A stretch of 64,000 nucleotides of DNA from Viscum album (lineage: Eukaryota > Streptophyta > Magnoliopsida > Santalales > Viscaceae), in the NCBI GenBank assembly GCA_963277665.1, contig OY728130.1:1366592393-1366656392 (forward strand). Reading direction: 5' to 3'. The notes below the pieces were generated by a model. The model was not told where the DNA came from. It did no database searches and saw only the letters and a program-made list of their open reading frames with translations. The stretch's first letter is position 1. Every line of letters begins with the position of its first letter. The position numbers were made by a program, and so were the translations under genes. This document shows, piece after piece, positions 45,342-58,242 of the stretch.

Positions 45342-46534
45342 AATATAAAGGGAAATTCACATTTTTATGAACTTATTAAACCATAATTACATTAAAACAT
45401 TAATATAGTTTCCTAAAACTATTTATCATTAAAATACGATATTTTGTATTGGCCAATGGATACCTTAGTGATAATTAATTATTTTTTTCAGTTTTTATGA
45501 TGAATTTTAATGCTAAATTAAATTTATAATATCTAGATATATGGGTTTTTAATTTTTTGAAGTATTTTGTTGTAAAAACAAAAAATGAGAAGTTTTAGAG
45601 ATAATTAATGTCTATTATCATAAATATATTGATTTCAGATATAATTGTGAAATGGATTAGATATAACATAGAAATAATGGTAGAATGTGGAGATCATGGT
45701 TGTGTTTGTAATTGAATTTCTAGATGAGATTGGATGGAGAAAATTAAAAAAAATATGTGAATCTAACAACATGGAATTTCAATTCCAGTGTTTTAAATTT
45801 TCAAATAAGGACTAAAAAGAATATACAATAAATCATAGTTTCCATCTAATGCTAGATACTTTTTATGCATCCATTTTGGGTAAAATTATAAACATGAGGT
45901 TGGACATTTTAAATATAAAATATTTAAGATACCATTGTGGTATATAAAAATAAAAAACATAAATATATTAGTTAATACAATTTTTTTATATTTTTTTAAT
46001 GATATCATTTGAATTATATTAATAAAAAATATAGACTCTATTCATATGAAAGTTAGAGATATAAACATATTTTAATTACTAAACAATGGTTTTAAGAAGT
46101 CTTTTTATTATTTTTTTTATATTTTGAAGATGGACTGAGTATTACAGGTTCGATACTACACTTATTGAGAGAAACTAAGTATTTTTAAGGGTTTTCTAAT
46201 ATTCATGCATAATTTGAAGTTTTTAGTTGAATTGAAGATTTATTTTATATATTAATGTTTCATTATTTGAATTCAAGTAAGTATTATTATTTTTTATTAC
46301 TATTGTAATGATGTTTTTAGCATAGATGACTAATTATATATTGATCATCAATGGACGATCTCTTTAAATAGGATATAATCAAGAGAAAAATGATGGATAT
46401 ATATTTTTTAATAAATACTTACTTTTTGATGAAATTGTTTTTGATATTATCATCATCATCATTTATTTATTTATTCAGAGATAAAAAAAAGGAGGGCAAG
46501 AACCCCCAAGGACAAGAAAAAGACAACCACAAGC

Positions 46535-49500
46535 CTAAGGAGGTCTGAAATAATGTAACCCAAGGGCATCCCCCTGAATGAGAGCCACACTCTCTGGTTT
46601 CAAGAGATCCACATTCGAGACGTAGTAAATGTTGGAGTTGGGCTCGGCCACGGAGGCAAGGTGATCCGCCACTTTGTTCCCTTCACGCCATGTGTGAAGC
46701 ACTTTGGTGTTGTTATTGAGAAGCATGCCTAGACACCTTCTAATGATATAGAATATTGACCATGGGATTGAACCTATACCCTTGAGAGAATTATGCGGAA
46801 TGAGGGAGTCAGTCTCCACCTCAGAGAGAGTGATTTTGGCTTGTTGGAAAAGGGTGAGGCCAGTGAGAGTGGCCTTGGCCTCTACCTGGATGGAGGACCC
46901 ACTACCGAGATAGGCAGAGAAGGCCATAATGACTGCGCCTTTGGAGTCCCGAACAATCCCACCTCCACGTATGGTTCCCGAGAAACATGATCCATCAGTA
47001 TTAAGTTTCAAACCGCAAGCTGGAGGATTACACCGCACCCAAAGGGATCTAGGAGTATTACTTGGCTGAAGAGGCACCGGTACATTGAGAAGAAAGTGCT
47101 GCAAGGTGGGTGCCTCCCTCCATCCAGTAAAAATATTGACCATATCCAGAAGCAATTTCCTGATACGCACAATAATGGAATTACCGGAGGACTAGATACC
47201 CTCAAAAACCATCTTGTTCTGAGCTTGCCATAAACACCAGTCGTCCGAATGAAGCACCAGAGTGTGGGATGTCTTCTCCGCGCCAGCAAAACCCGCGCCA
47301 CTGTACCAGGACTCCAGAAAGGAGGCCTCAGTTCTGGAAGAATTCGAGAAAGAGGTGAATGGGCCAAAATAATGCCAGACCTCATTTTCCCAATCACCCT
47401 CAAATAAAATGTGCACCATAGATTCTTCCCGGTGATTCTTGCAACAGCAGCACCTGGACGCCAAGTTGATGCCGCAACATTTGATATTGGCCTCCGAGGG
47501 AGGAGCATTGTTCCTGATCCGCCAGAGGAGGAAGTTAAACTTCATTGGTACCATTTTTCACCACAGGGTTTCATTCCAACCGTTTGATGGAGGGAGAATA
47601 TTCGAGACACGGCGAAATTCCTTGGAAGAGAAGGTTCCTGAGCTGGACGGAGTAAAAACACACCTGTCCTCCACATCGGTGATAAAGATGAGATCAAACG
47701 ATGCCTTCTGATCCTTATCAAGCATAGCAGAAATGAAGGACGAATGTGTGGCTGCTTGTTTGAACATGATATCAGAAACAGGGCACCCCGCGAAGCCAAT
47801 GGGAATGCCAGCCCAGTTTCGGTGCCAAAATGATAAGTTTCCATTCCCCACGATCCAGCGGGTAAGGGGATGAATGGCTGGAATAAGAGCGAGGATACTA
47901 GACTAGAAGGAAGTAGCACAATGAGAGCCCTGACCCAGTCCCATGCACCATCGGCCCTCCATGGCTTTCCCCCAAAGCGAACGCTGCTCTAGGACCTCCC
48001 AAGAAAATTTAGCATGCATGCAATGGATGGTTTCACCAAGGCTCCGAACATTGATTCCTCCTTGCTGAACAGGGCGAGCCATTTTTCTCTAAGAAGCCCA
48101 ATGCCTTTTTCCCTCCTAAAGAGCATCCCAAATGAAGTTTGAAATAATCTGATCGATCCTAGAAATAACTCCCTTGGGTACGTGGACTGAAGAAAGTGCA
48201 TGAACCGGAGTAGCTAATAGTATGCTATTAACTAAAGCAATTCGACCCCCAAAGGAGAGGAACTGGTTCTTCCAGTTGAGCACTCTACCCAATATTCTTC
48301 TCACCACATGGTCGAAGTCCCTAATCCAAAGCCTGGACGAGGAAATGGGAGCTCCCAGATAGTCCATTGGGAAGTGCCCTCTCTGCATGCCAAAGGAATT
48401 ACACAGGGACAAGGCGCGTCCCGCTAGACATTTATTGGAGATGAAGAGGTTACTCTTGGAATAATTAACAATTTGCCCACTCCATTGGTAGTAGGTCTCC
48501 AGGGCCTTGGTAAAACCTCTGACTGATCTCCTACTAGCATTCATGAAAACCGTGGTGTCATCCGCAAACATCAGATGAGTAATGAAAAGGGAGCTCAATC
48601 TCCTGTGGTAGGGGTGAATCTCACCATTCAACACACTTTTGTTGATGAGCCGGCTCAGAACATCCTGGGCAAGGATGAAGAGGGTAGGAGACAAGGGGTC
48701 CCCCTATCTAAGGCCGCAGGAGGCCTTGAAGAACCCATGCGTTTTACCCGTGTAGGAAACCGCAAGCCATGGGGAACTAAAACACCTGAAGAAAAGATCC
48801 GTAGACCTGGGAGAGAACCCCATACCTGTCAAGACCATGTTGATAAAGCTCCACTCAATCTGATCATACGCCTTGTTCATGTCAATTTTGATGACCATGT
48901 TGGATCCATGTGTTTTTTTGTCGAGGTCCCTGAAGAGGTCTTGGGCCAAGGCAATTGCACCTTGGATGCACCTGCCCTTCACAAGACCGTACTACTCCAG
49001 GGAAACCCATTCCAGGAGAAGAGGCGCAATTCTGGAGTTGATGATGCTGGCCCGAATTTTGTAAGGCATGTTACACATACTCACTGGTCTAAAGTGGAGA
49101 AGGGATGAAGGGTTCTTGATCTTAGGGATAAGAACCAAGGTTGTAGCAGACGCAACCCGTGGCTGGCTCCCCCCCTTGAAAGAATCCTAAATAGTCGTGA
49201 TAACATCCTGCTTAATCAAATCCCATGCACCTCTATAGAATGAGCCCGGGAACCCATCCGGGCCTGGCGCACTCTCATGGTTGATGTTGAGCATCGCCGC
49301 ATGAATCCCAGATTCCCCGGGAATACCACCGAGAAATTCATTGGACTGGGAAGAGACGAATCTAGGAATAATGTCAAAGATGTCCTCATTCCTCCCCGGA
49401 TAGCCATTAGGCATTCGTGGGTTAGGACCTGCCAGAAGATCAGAGAAGAAGGTATGAGCACTAGCCCCCACAACATCTCGGTCCACCAAGGAGGTGCCAT

Positions 49501-50629
49501 TATCCAACACAATTGAGGGGTTCGGATGGCGTTTCCGTTCTTTGATGCATGCATGAAAATAGGCAGTATTTTTTTCCCCCTCCCTTAACCATTTAATTCT
49601 GGATTCTTCCCTTGCAGCTTTTTCCTACCCAAGGATGAGATCCGAGAGGGTATTCTTATTCACAGCTAAATCCTCAAAAATTTGGTCATTTCATTGCTCC
49701 TCCAGGCTGGTTTCAAGATTATTGACAGCATCCATAATCTCATCAAGGTCCTTGCCAATGGGGGGGGGAGAGCTGGCCCAGACTTGGAGTGCCTTCTTCA
49801 ACCTTCTGAGTTTCTCATGAAAAACAATCCACGGATGACCCTGGAGAGGATCTGCCCAGACCCTACTAACCAGATGATGAAAACCAGGGTGAGGGATCCA
49901 GTGTTGATAGAATCTGAACTTGGAAGGATTATCTTGTCTTGTGTAGAGAGATACAAGAAGGGGAGAATGATCAGAGATCCCATGAGCTAAATGGTCCACC
50001 TTGGAATCATTAAACGTGGATATGGCTTGCATGTTAGCGAGGCAGCGATCAATGCAGCTCCAGGATTGCCGGTTCCCCTTTTGGTTATTACACCATGTGA
50101 AGGGGTCACCCGAAAAACCCATATTCATGAGCCCTTTCCCAGTCATAAAATGTAAAAATTCCAAGCTACCCTTCCTTAGAAAAGGGCCTCTTCCTTTCCT
50201 CTCCTCAGGGCTAGCAACAATGTTGAAATCACCCCTGATGATCCAAGGAAGGTTTTCAGGGTCAAAAGCTTGAAGGCCATTCCATAAGGATTCCCTCTTT
50301 TTGGTATCGCAACTCCTGTAGATAAAGGTCATAAATATGCACCTGTTCCCCTAGGACACCCTCGTGGTGATTTTTTGATCATCAGCCTGCACACTAACCA
50401 CCGAGATACTCTTGTGCCAAAAAATCCAGATATGGCGGTTGGAAGGATCAGCATGCATGGAGCCATGTATCCTAAGTTTGTAAGCAAAGCCGTTGATTTT
50501 CATAGGGCTCTGCTTATGTTCATGGACAGAAACAATGGAGACTTTATGGATTCTAACCTGAGAGACAGTAAAATCAGACTTCACCGGAGCACCAAGCCCG
50601 CGGGCATTCCAAATGAGGGCACTTAACAT
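46535..50629 (-). pseudogene. LINE ORF2: endonuclease - reverse transcriptase - RNase H
   Basis: One uninterrupted frame of 1365 codons from MLSALIWNARGLG (50629) to 46535, broken by eleven stops but no frameshift. Endonuclease: WNARG, VHEHK, RGDFNIV and ISDHSPLLV. RT: VLIPKIKNP, FRPVSMCN, IKIDMNKAYDQIEW, GDPLSPTLFI and LMFADDTTVF, with the catalytic DD intact. Then the IWDAL...HW linker, zf-RVT (FNFLLWRIRNNAPPSEANI, CCCCKNHREESMVHILFE). The last is an RNase H (KLNTDGSCFSGTIRGGGIVRD, VEAKATLTGL, DSLIPHNSL, REGNKVADHLASVA). Stops lie at 50351, 49691, 49625, 49187, 48992, 48704, 48116, 48089, 47903, 47558 and 47192. An upstream in-frame ATG at 50728 would add 33 residues. Confidence 0.93.
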
Positions 50630-50826
50630 TAGAACAATAGTTCCCTGGTAGTGGCCCGAGGGCTCCTGACCTTGTTGAAGTGGGAGGAGACATGCTCCTT
50701 GATTTGCCTGGATTTGGATCTTGTGCATATCCCAGAGGTCACAGGGGTCACTAGAGGGGGTGAGGGAGAAGAATTCAGTGCTCGGGAGTCCGACCAGCCC
50801 TGTCTCCTGACCGAGCTTAGAGGGGG
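50630..50826 (-). other. LINE inter-ORF spacer
   Basis: About 200 bases between the extended ORF1 end and the ORF2 start. Confidence 0.6.
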
Positions 50827-52236
50827 TCAGGTGACATTATCACCTTTATGGGTAGAGAGAGCAAAGTTACCAGGATGATTGGGAGGCGGGGGAAACTCAG
50901 TCCAGGAACCGGTGGGAGAGGCATCCAGGAGGAGGCACCCCTTGGAGGCAGGGAAAACTTGAGCGGCTAGCGGACCCAGCGCCTCGAGAAAGGAAAGCCT
51001 CATTGAAGGAGAGGAAACCATAGAGCCCAGACCCTCCATAAATATCTTCAAAGCATCTGCCAACCGGTGACAGGGGAGCATGGGGCCGAGAAGAAGAGCT
51101 GAGGGGATCTGACGGCTCCAGGGTAACAGCGCCATAAGGGTCGATCATGGATCAGAATCAATCGCTGCTCTCTCCACCACGGCATCCCCCCTAGCACAGG
51201 AGACGAGGGGAAGATCTTCCACCATAGGGGCCTCAGGATAAATTGGTGGATCCTCTATGTTCACTTCCACGTCCGGAGCCGAGGATCCCCTAGCACCGAC
51301 CCTGTTGGCCTCCCGAGGATGCTGGTGACAACCACCATGGTGAAGCTTACGACAAACCTGCATAGAGTGGCAGTGAATCAAGCAGTGGGAGCAATACCTT
51401 GGGAGAACCGGGTATAAAATGGGTTGGTCCCAGCAGAAGGAGTCCTCCACGCATAGGGAAAGCTTGTCCGGAAGGGGAGATGAAGTGTCCACTTCCACAC
51501 AGATGCGGGCCACAGAGACCTCCTCACAACGTTGGGTTCGGTCATCCGAGCACAGAAAACCACTGAGGCTGTCGCCAATAAACTTGAGGAAGCCTTCATT
51601 CTGAAAAGGAAAGGGAAGGCCAGGGAGAGAGATCCAGACGGCCGCGAGGGGGCACTCCTTTCCCTTGTGGACCTCCAGAGACCACCGCGACGGACTAAAA
51701 CGCCAACGACCCCACGCACGGGGGGCCTTACACCAGGCAAAAACGAAGTCCTCCTCTGAGTTGAGGACTAGGCAGAAAGAATTCCGATGCACAGAAGAAA
51801 TACGGGCTGGAGCATTGAGGCCCCAGGAAAGGACAAACCGCTGGAAGGCTTGGAGAGACAGCATCACACCCCCAAATCGAGCCACCAGTGTCCACTTGAG
51901 GCAGGCCAAAGCATCCGAATACGCCGAAGCCGGGACGGCCAGAGATACACAAGAGCCCACCCTAGGTCCCAGAGACGGGGGTAAGGAGATCGCCGGAAAA
52001 CAAGACCCCGAGGGATCGGCGAGGGGCCCACGAACAACATCCCTGAAGGAGAGATCACCGCGGAGGGATCCAGAGGGAGGGGGAAGCGCCTCCGGAAGCA
52101 CCAACGGGGTCGCTAGGCTGGAGAAGGAACCAGGATCCAGATCCGGTGGGATCACGGGGAGCGGCGGAGGCCAGGTAGTCGGAGAGGCAACGGACGAAAA
52201 ATTTGAAACGAGGGGTGGCGCGTAGGGCGCGTTCAT
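50827..52236 (-). pseudogene. LINE ORF1: DUF4283 protein with CCHC zinc knuckle, one in-frame stop
   Basis: ATG at 52236; 363 residues to the TGA at 51145-51147, after which the same frame stays open for 106 more codons to 50827. Residues 1-95 are Pro/Ser-rich. About 105-240 match DUF4283 (FGGVMLSLQAFQRFVLSWGL, NSFCLVLNSEEDFVFAW, WSLEVHKGKECPLAAVW). C282, C285, H290 and C295 (CSHCLIHCHSMQVC) form a CX2CX4HX4C knuckle. Plant L1 ORF1 proteins of this type bind the LINE RNA. The frame upstream of the ATG is open to the target duplication, so the true start may lie earlier and be lost. Confidence 0.88.
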
Positions 52237-52289
52237 TCGGCCAATTTCGGGTCTGAATAGTTCCTGGATTGTCTGTTCGATAGTATCAT

Positions 52290-54649
52290 ATTGAGATAAA
52301 TATTTATTTTATTCCTTATTTAATCTTCAACAAAAAATGTTTAATAATATTGTAAAATCAATCTGATGGATTGGATTAAACAAAAATGTGACTTGGATTC
52401 ATATTTTTAAAATAATATCTTATTTTCATATACATTGATTTATATTAATTCCTTTGGCAATGGGAATTTAAAAATTAAAGTTGTATTAGGTGAAATTGAT
52501 CATATGGGCTTAAATTAACTTAAAAATCTTGGAAGTATTTAAATTAATTAAATATTGATTAATATATATTTATATTTTAATGAAACATCATCTAAAATTG
52601 ATTTTCTCACCTTTTGTTGAAATATTTTTTCATCAATATGATATAATATTTTATTAGGATTGTAAATCCTTATCATGATAACATTGTGGTTGATTTAACA
52701 ATTAAAGAAAACTGATTTATATTATTCTTTTTTTATAAAGTAGATTCAAGACACATACTCTACTATATTTCAGTAGTTTAATAAGAGAGATTTTTTTATT
52801 ACAACCAAAGCATTATTATGTGTTATATTTTTTGAGAACTATAGCTTATGCATTTTAAATTAATCATGACAAGATAAATGATGATGATTCTGATCATAAC
52901 ATACTTTTCAAAGAAACAAGATCATAGAAAGACACAAGCTAAGTGGTGAACAAGAATAATACATGGCTTTGAGAAGTTAAATATATAGTGATGCTTGAAT
53001 TATTCTGATTTATATTTTATGGATGATTTAAATAATCATGATCATTTATTAAGACAAATTTAGGCATTGGATAAATTTATAGAGGAATTAACCAATTTTA
53101 GAGAAGTATGAAAGTTTATTTGAGTAAGTTTGGAAGACCATATCATATAGAAATGAATTTTAGAGGTTTTATTTTTAAAAAGTATCTAGGGAGTGATAAT
53201 GCAGCTTCTAGTCACTACGAAGATACTAAACACGTCATTTTTAAATTATGAATGCCTTGATTTCCAAATCACCATCATGGTCCATAACATGTTTGATGAG
53301 GATGGATTGACAAGATTTGGTGGCTCCATGGAAAGATAAAACCATGATATTGTCATAAACATAGTTCCCGTATGAGGTTGAAAAATGGGGAAGAAAGAGG
53401 TAACCACATTGTAATAAATATCATGGTGTAATTCATATTTTACATAATCTATATCTGAAATAAGGTTTTAAATAACTATATCCATGGTAAGAATCCATTT
53501 TTCTATAAAATAATGGATTTTGTTATTTTTATTAATATGTAGTTAATGTTTTTTAAAAGGAACCTAATGGAACACTTAGATTAAAACTTTTATATAATAT
53601 TAATGAAACCAAATCATGTTGTATGTGAAATATGAATTTAAAATTATGGAAATAAATGATATTTCAAAGACATGAAGATATGGTGATCTTGGATTTTAGG
53701 GTCAAATATTTTACCAAGAAACTGCACCATAGCCAAGAGGTCCACTCTTTGGTTTTGATGATATATGCATGATTTTTTCGATTTGGTTGTATTTTTTAAG
53801 TATGTAAACAAATAAATCTTTTATCGTAAGTTTCAATTGATTTATTTGTAATAATTTTAAGTAATATTAATTTTTTACATAAGGATGTTTCACCTAGATA
53901 GAAACAAAGAGTTATTTTTTAAAGAATCCACATTAATGAGGAAGATTTATTTATAGAGGTTGACTATGGTGGAACTTTGATTTTGTATAATAGGAAAGAG
54001 AAGTTATTAAATTTAGTTTTTATAGATATAATATTGATCATGTTTTAGTATATTAGTAATAAAAAGTCATTGAGATTATTTGGTATGAGTTTGGTGCTTG
54101 ATCAAAGTGAGAAAATATCTAGATACATTAAATTGTCAATATTTTAAATCTTATCATACATGAATATTTGATCAAGATATGGTTAAATGTTAATGTAGTT
54201 TTTGATTGAATTTTTATATTTTTTTAATTCACATGGAATAATACCTAGTGGAATCCTTTCACCTGATGTTAGGTATTTATGTTAAAGATAATATCTATAT
54301 GGTTGATAAAAATGAAAGAAGTAATGTAGATAAATAAATAAAAAATATTGACACATACAATTCACTGAAATAGAGTCACATCCATGGAACATCATTGAAA
54401 TATCAAATAAATCATAAGAGGAATAATAATACACAACTTAATATATAAAATTACATTAACAAGGTATTCATCTAATCTAAATTCGTGATATTGGAAGATG
54501 ATATTGCGGTGAAGAACATGTGTAAGACTTCAAAATTAATCAAATATAATTTATTTTCTCACACATGGATTCTGAATTAAGTTAGTAGTTATTATTTAAT
54601 AAAAAAGAAAAAAATATAGATTTTTATTTAAATATAAATTATATTTTTT
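52290..54649. other. AT-rich spacer, no gene seen
   Basis: No recognisable protein, RNA gene or repeat boundary. Confidence 0.6.
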
Positions 54650-56040
54650 TGAAAATTTTGAGGGTCAACCCCCCTTTATTAAGCAAAAAAAGAGAAAGTG
54701 CCTTTTGAAAGATGGGAAAAAGGTAAATCCATTACATGACTGAGATAAAAAACATCTTGAAAAAATATGACCCAAGGCCCATAAATGGTCCCAAATTCCC
54801 AATAAGAAACAAAGATTATAAGAAGTTCCATCTAGAAGCCTCATTGCCCCTAGTCAGACAATGTTGAATGGATTCCTATCTAAGATGACACACCATCCCT
54901 TGAAAAGAATTGAACCATACTAGAGACACAACATGGAAGAGCACTCCTTCATACCTCGCTGATATGTGGGAGGAGGACTGGATGATAAGTTCCATCACAC
55001 TTATTTCTCTCTCTCTCGATCCTCCCACCTGACAGTGCTTTTGAGGCACTTGATGAACTACCAAACTAATGTGTTGAAAAATCATATAGAAAAAACCATG
55101 AAAAAAATCAAAGATAGAGTGCCCATATGTCCATAAAACATGAGGATAGATGGCTGAATGATGGATGTCATTACACCTATCCCTCTTTCAAGGTCTCCCA
55201 CCCAACAAAACCTGTAAGAAGTGTAATAGCCTTCCAAATGAAATAATAAAAAATCAAGATCTCACAATGAGAATGTATCCCATTATACAGTCATTCCCAA
55301 TAAAAAAATGCACTAAAATCAACCAGAAAACCATAAATGATTATCCAATCCCTTATTTGAACACATACACCACCTATTCTAGAAGCATCCACCGACAAAA
55401 GATATAATAACACTACTCCTGAGACCACTGATTTCTAAAAGGATTCAGGAATCTATCACAATTTCCTTCCAACCTGGAACAACACCCCATCACCCACAAA
55501 TACCATCTCCATAAACCATCTATAGCCAAAATCCTTGTATTGAACAAGGGATCTCGATAACCTTAATACCTCATTATCCCATTCTATTATCAGTTGATCA
55601 TCACCCTCCTCATAGAAGTTCACAGAGTCAATAAGATGACCAAGGTTCTCAGATCTATAAATAGGGAAGATGTGAAGAAAGAGGATCACTCTCACCACCA
55701 TCCTCGACTAATAACCATTATTACACAACTAGAGACATAATCATCAGTGAAATCACCATGAGAGTAAAGGAAGAAGTACCCAAACAAAAATAATTATGGG
55801 AATGGGAGGAAGGGAACCATGGAGACAATTGAACGATCTCAAGAATAATGGAATTTGTAAGGGACATGGTGAAATTATTAAGATGCCTCAAAACCTCCAC
55901 TTTCTCAAACCTACAAGAGCAAGCCAGAAGAGTAAGAGATGAATCCAGCCACTACAAGGGATTCATATGAAAACCCTAGGAAAGGTAAAAGTGAGACTGG
56001 GATATTCAGAAGCTATCTACCCTTTTTAAATTTTGACTTA
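54650..56040 (-). other. Unclassified remnant, possibly an old retroelement
   Basis: Less AT-rich than its flanks. Minus-strand frames at 55456-55701 (VRVILFLHIFPIYRSENLGHL) and 54876-55085 have no family I recognise. Two imperfect direct repeats, about 54975-55035 and 55148-55205, share GGATG...CA(C/T)TACAC-type text and CCTCCCACC/TCTCCCACC. The lower-coordinate edge reads GCTTAATAAAGGGGGGTTGACCC on the minus strand, which looks like a 3' end. Identity not established. Confidence 0.35.
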
Positions 56041-58242
56041 TTTTCCCATATTATGTTTATTTCAATTTGAAGTAGTGACTAGAGAGATGAAAAATGGGTT
56101 GACACTTGGCAGGCAGTGTGAAACCTCTAAAAATATTTAAGTGAGTAATACTTAGTGAGGATTGACCTTCCTGAAAATTATATATCCATAAGATAATGCG
56201 TTATAGTTTATTTTGGTATAATAGTACACTAATAGTGTATGATCCTTGGACATATACCCTTATAGGTGAACAAAGTAAAATACCTATGTCCTTGTAGGAT
56301 TTATAGGATTTATATTCATATCCATGTTGAATGTATGGTAGATTAAATTTTATTTCCTTCTAACATGGGAACAAGATCATACATATTCTATTAATTAGAA
56401 TAAAAAGTTATGTTTTTATACACCATAATTCAACCCTATTACGGGTCCAAAATACACTTCAGATACATTTTGGGCCTATGGTCTCAATAATTTTTATTAG
56501 AGAAGAAAGGTTATGAATTTTATTTTAATATATCAAATATGTTTTATTTTAAAGGACTATCACATAAGGATTTTAATTTGAACTACTATATATTTTATGG
56601 TTCTAACATTAATTTTTGGAAGACATATATGTGTGATTATATATAAGATTTTGGTTATGATTTTATAGAATATATTCATCATGTTTCTAATTTTATAATT
56701 AAAAAGGAAAGAGTTTGTGTTGGGAAGACTGTGAATATTTTTTTAGCGTATTGACTAAAAAAATTCTTAAACACTCTTTATTGTAGCACTACATTTGAGA
56801 AATAGATGACTTTAAAGGACATATATGGAGAACAAATTTCAAAGTAAAAGGACATGACTCCCTCTACATGTATTAAAGAAGATTTTATAATTCCCTAAAA
56901 AATAATTAAAAGTAAATATGATAAAAGAATTGATTTATAATAATAAAAAATAATAAAAACAAGAATAAAAATAAAGAATTAAAGAAGATGAATGCACCTG
57001 TAAAGGATATAGGTATTTTTTCTAATTCATCATAAACTAAATTCATTAGGGAATAATATTTAAAATTTATAATTTCATATTCTCCTACAACGATTTAAAT
57101 TGATACAAAGTTTTCTAAAGATAAAGTGATAATAACATTAAGTTTTTAATATAGAGAATGTTTTGGTAATAATCTGGAGGAGTTTTAATTATTGATAAAA
57201 TCATTTTAATATAATAAAAACAAATTAAGAGTGTATTTTTTATTAATAACATAATTTTTCATAGAAAATCAGAGTCTAAATCAAAAATAGTTATCCCAAA
57301 AATCATTAATTTAATGGATGAAGGTGATGATGAATATGAAAAGTAATTTTCTAGGAGATAATTGACATAAAGAAGAGATATTAATATCTAAAGAAAAATG
57401 ATTCCAAGCTAACACAGTCACTCTCAAGAGATATATAAAAAATTATTTAGCAACCCAATTGAAGTAAAATCTATTTAAGGTCCTAGATCTTGAAAATAAG
57501 TTGAAACTATAATAAGATAAGATGAAGTCTGGAAGTCCTCATATGGTGACCACAACAGGTGGAAAACAAGAGAGTAAAAAATATGATATTAGTAAGAAAA
57601 CAATAGATCTTTGCTAAATTAAGAGTAAATAATACTTAAATGGGAGTGATAAGAAGATTTTACTTTTTTTAAGACATAAAAAACACCATTGATTTATATA
57701 TAGAGTCTATGGTATTAAGAAAAAAAATAAAAACCATTAAAACAACTTAATTTAAAAATTAAAATAAGATGCATTGTTTTTTGAGAGATATTTTATTTAT
57801 GATAAAATTAGAAATATATAATGGTCTTATAATGTGAGAGGCGATGAAGGTGATAAGAGAAAATTCTCCATTCCCGAGTCAAAGGTAAGGTCAATACAAA
57901 AGGGAGAACAATTTATTACATTGAAAAATAAATTCATGGCATTAGAAGAAAAGGGTTAGATCATTAAGACTATTCACATTACTCTACTTGAAAATGTTTT
58001 AGAAACACCCCTCTCCCTAATGTATTTAATTTCGATAACTATTTTTGGAGGGATGTAGGATTAAGGGGGATATAAAATATAATGGGGAAATGTAATGAAA
58101 ATCATGATCAATCATGAATTAGACAGAATGTATTATAACATACATGGGTAAAAAATAACTTTGAGAGTTCTTATTTGAAATTCAAAGTAGGAAAATCCAT
58201 AACAGATGGTATGATTAAGAAGTGGTACCAATATTTTATACA
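56041..58242. other. AT-rich spacer, no gene seen
   Basis: Long A-rich stretches and no recognisable feature up to the abrupt start of the second CACTA/E4 copy. Confidence 0.6.

Larger units (their letters stand above)
43285..46442. other. AT-rich spacer, no gene recognised
   Basis: Between E3 and the LINE. Short frames only (for instance 66 codons at 43989-44189, minus), without recognisable domains. Holds the microsatellites listed separately and a 27-base direct repeat around 44693-44750 (ATAATCCATATC...AAATAAAATTC). Confidence 0.6.
46454..52278 (-). mobile_element. L1-type LINE (plant, RNase H-bearing), nearly full length
   Basis: A 5.8-kb minus-strand unit with ORF1 (DUF4283 plus zinc knuckle) and ORF2 (endonuclease, RT, zf-RVT, RNase H). 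It is flanked by GATATTATCAT (46443-46453) and GATAGTATCAT (52279-52289), a target duplication with one mismatch. The 3' end on the minus strand has AATAAATAAATAAAT and a (TGA)n tail. It is visibly GC-richer than the surroundings. The ORF1 frame is open upstream of its first ATG to the duplication, so the 5' end may be truncated. Confidence 0.92.

Noticed and set aside
48575..49108. Plus-strand frame of 177 codons
   Set aside because: Antisense shadow of LINE ORF2; no domain, and the minus strand has the continuous RT.
51665..52225. Plus-strand frame of 186 codons rich in Arg, Gly and Glu
   Set aside because: Antisense shadow of the GC-rich LINE ORF1.
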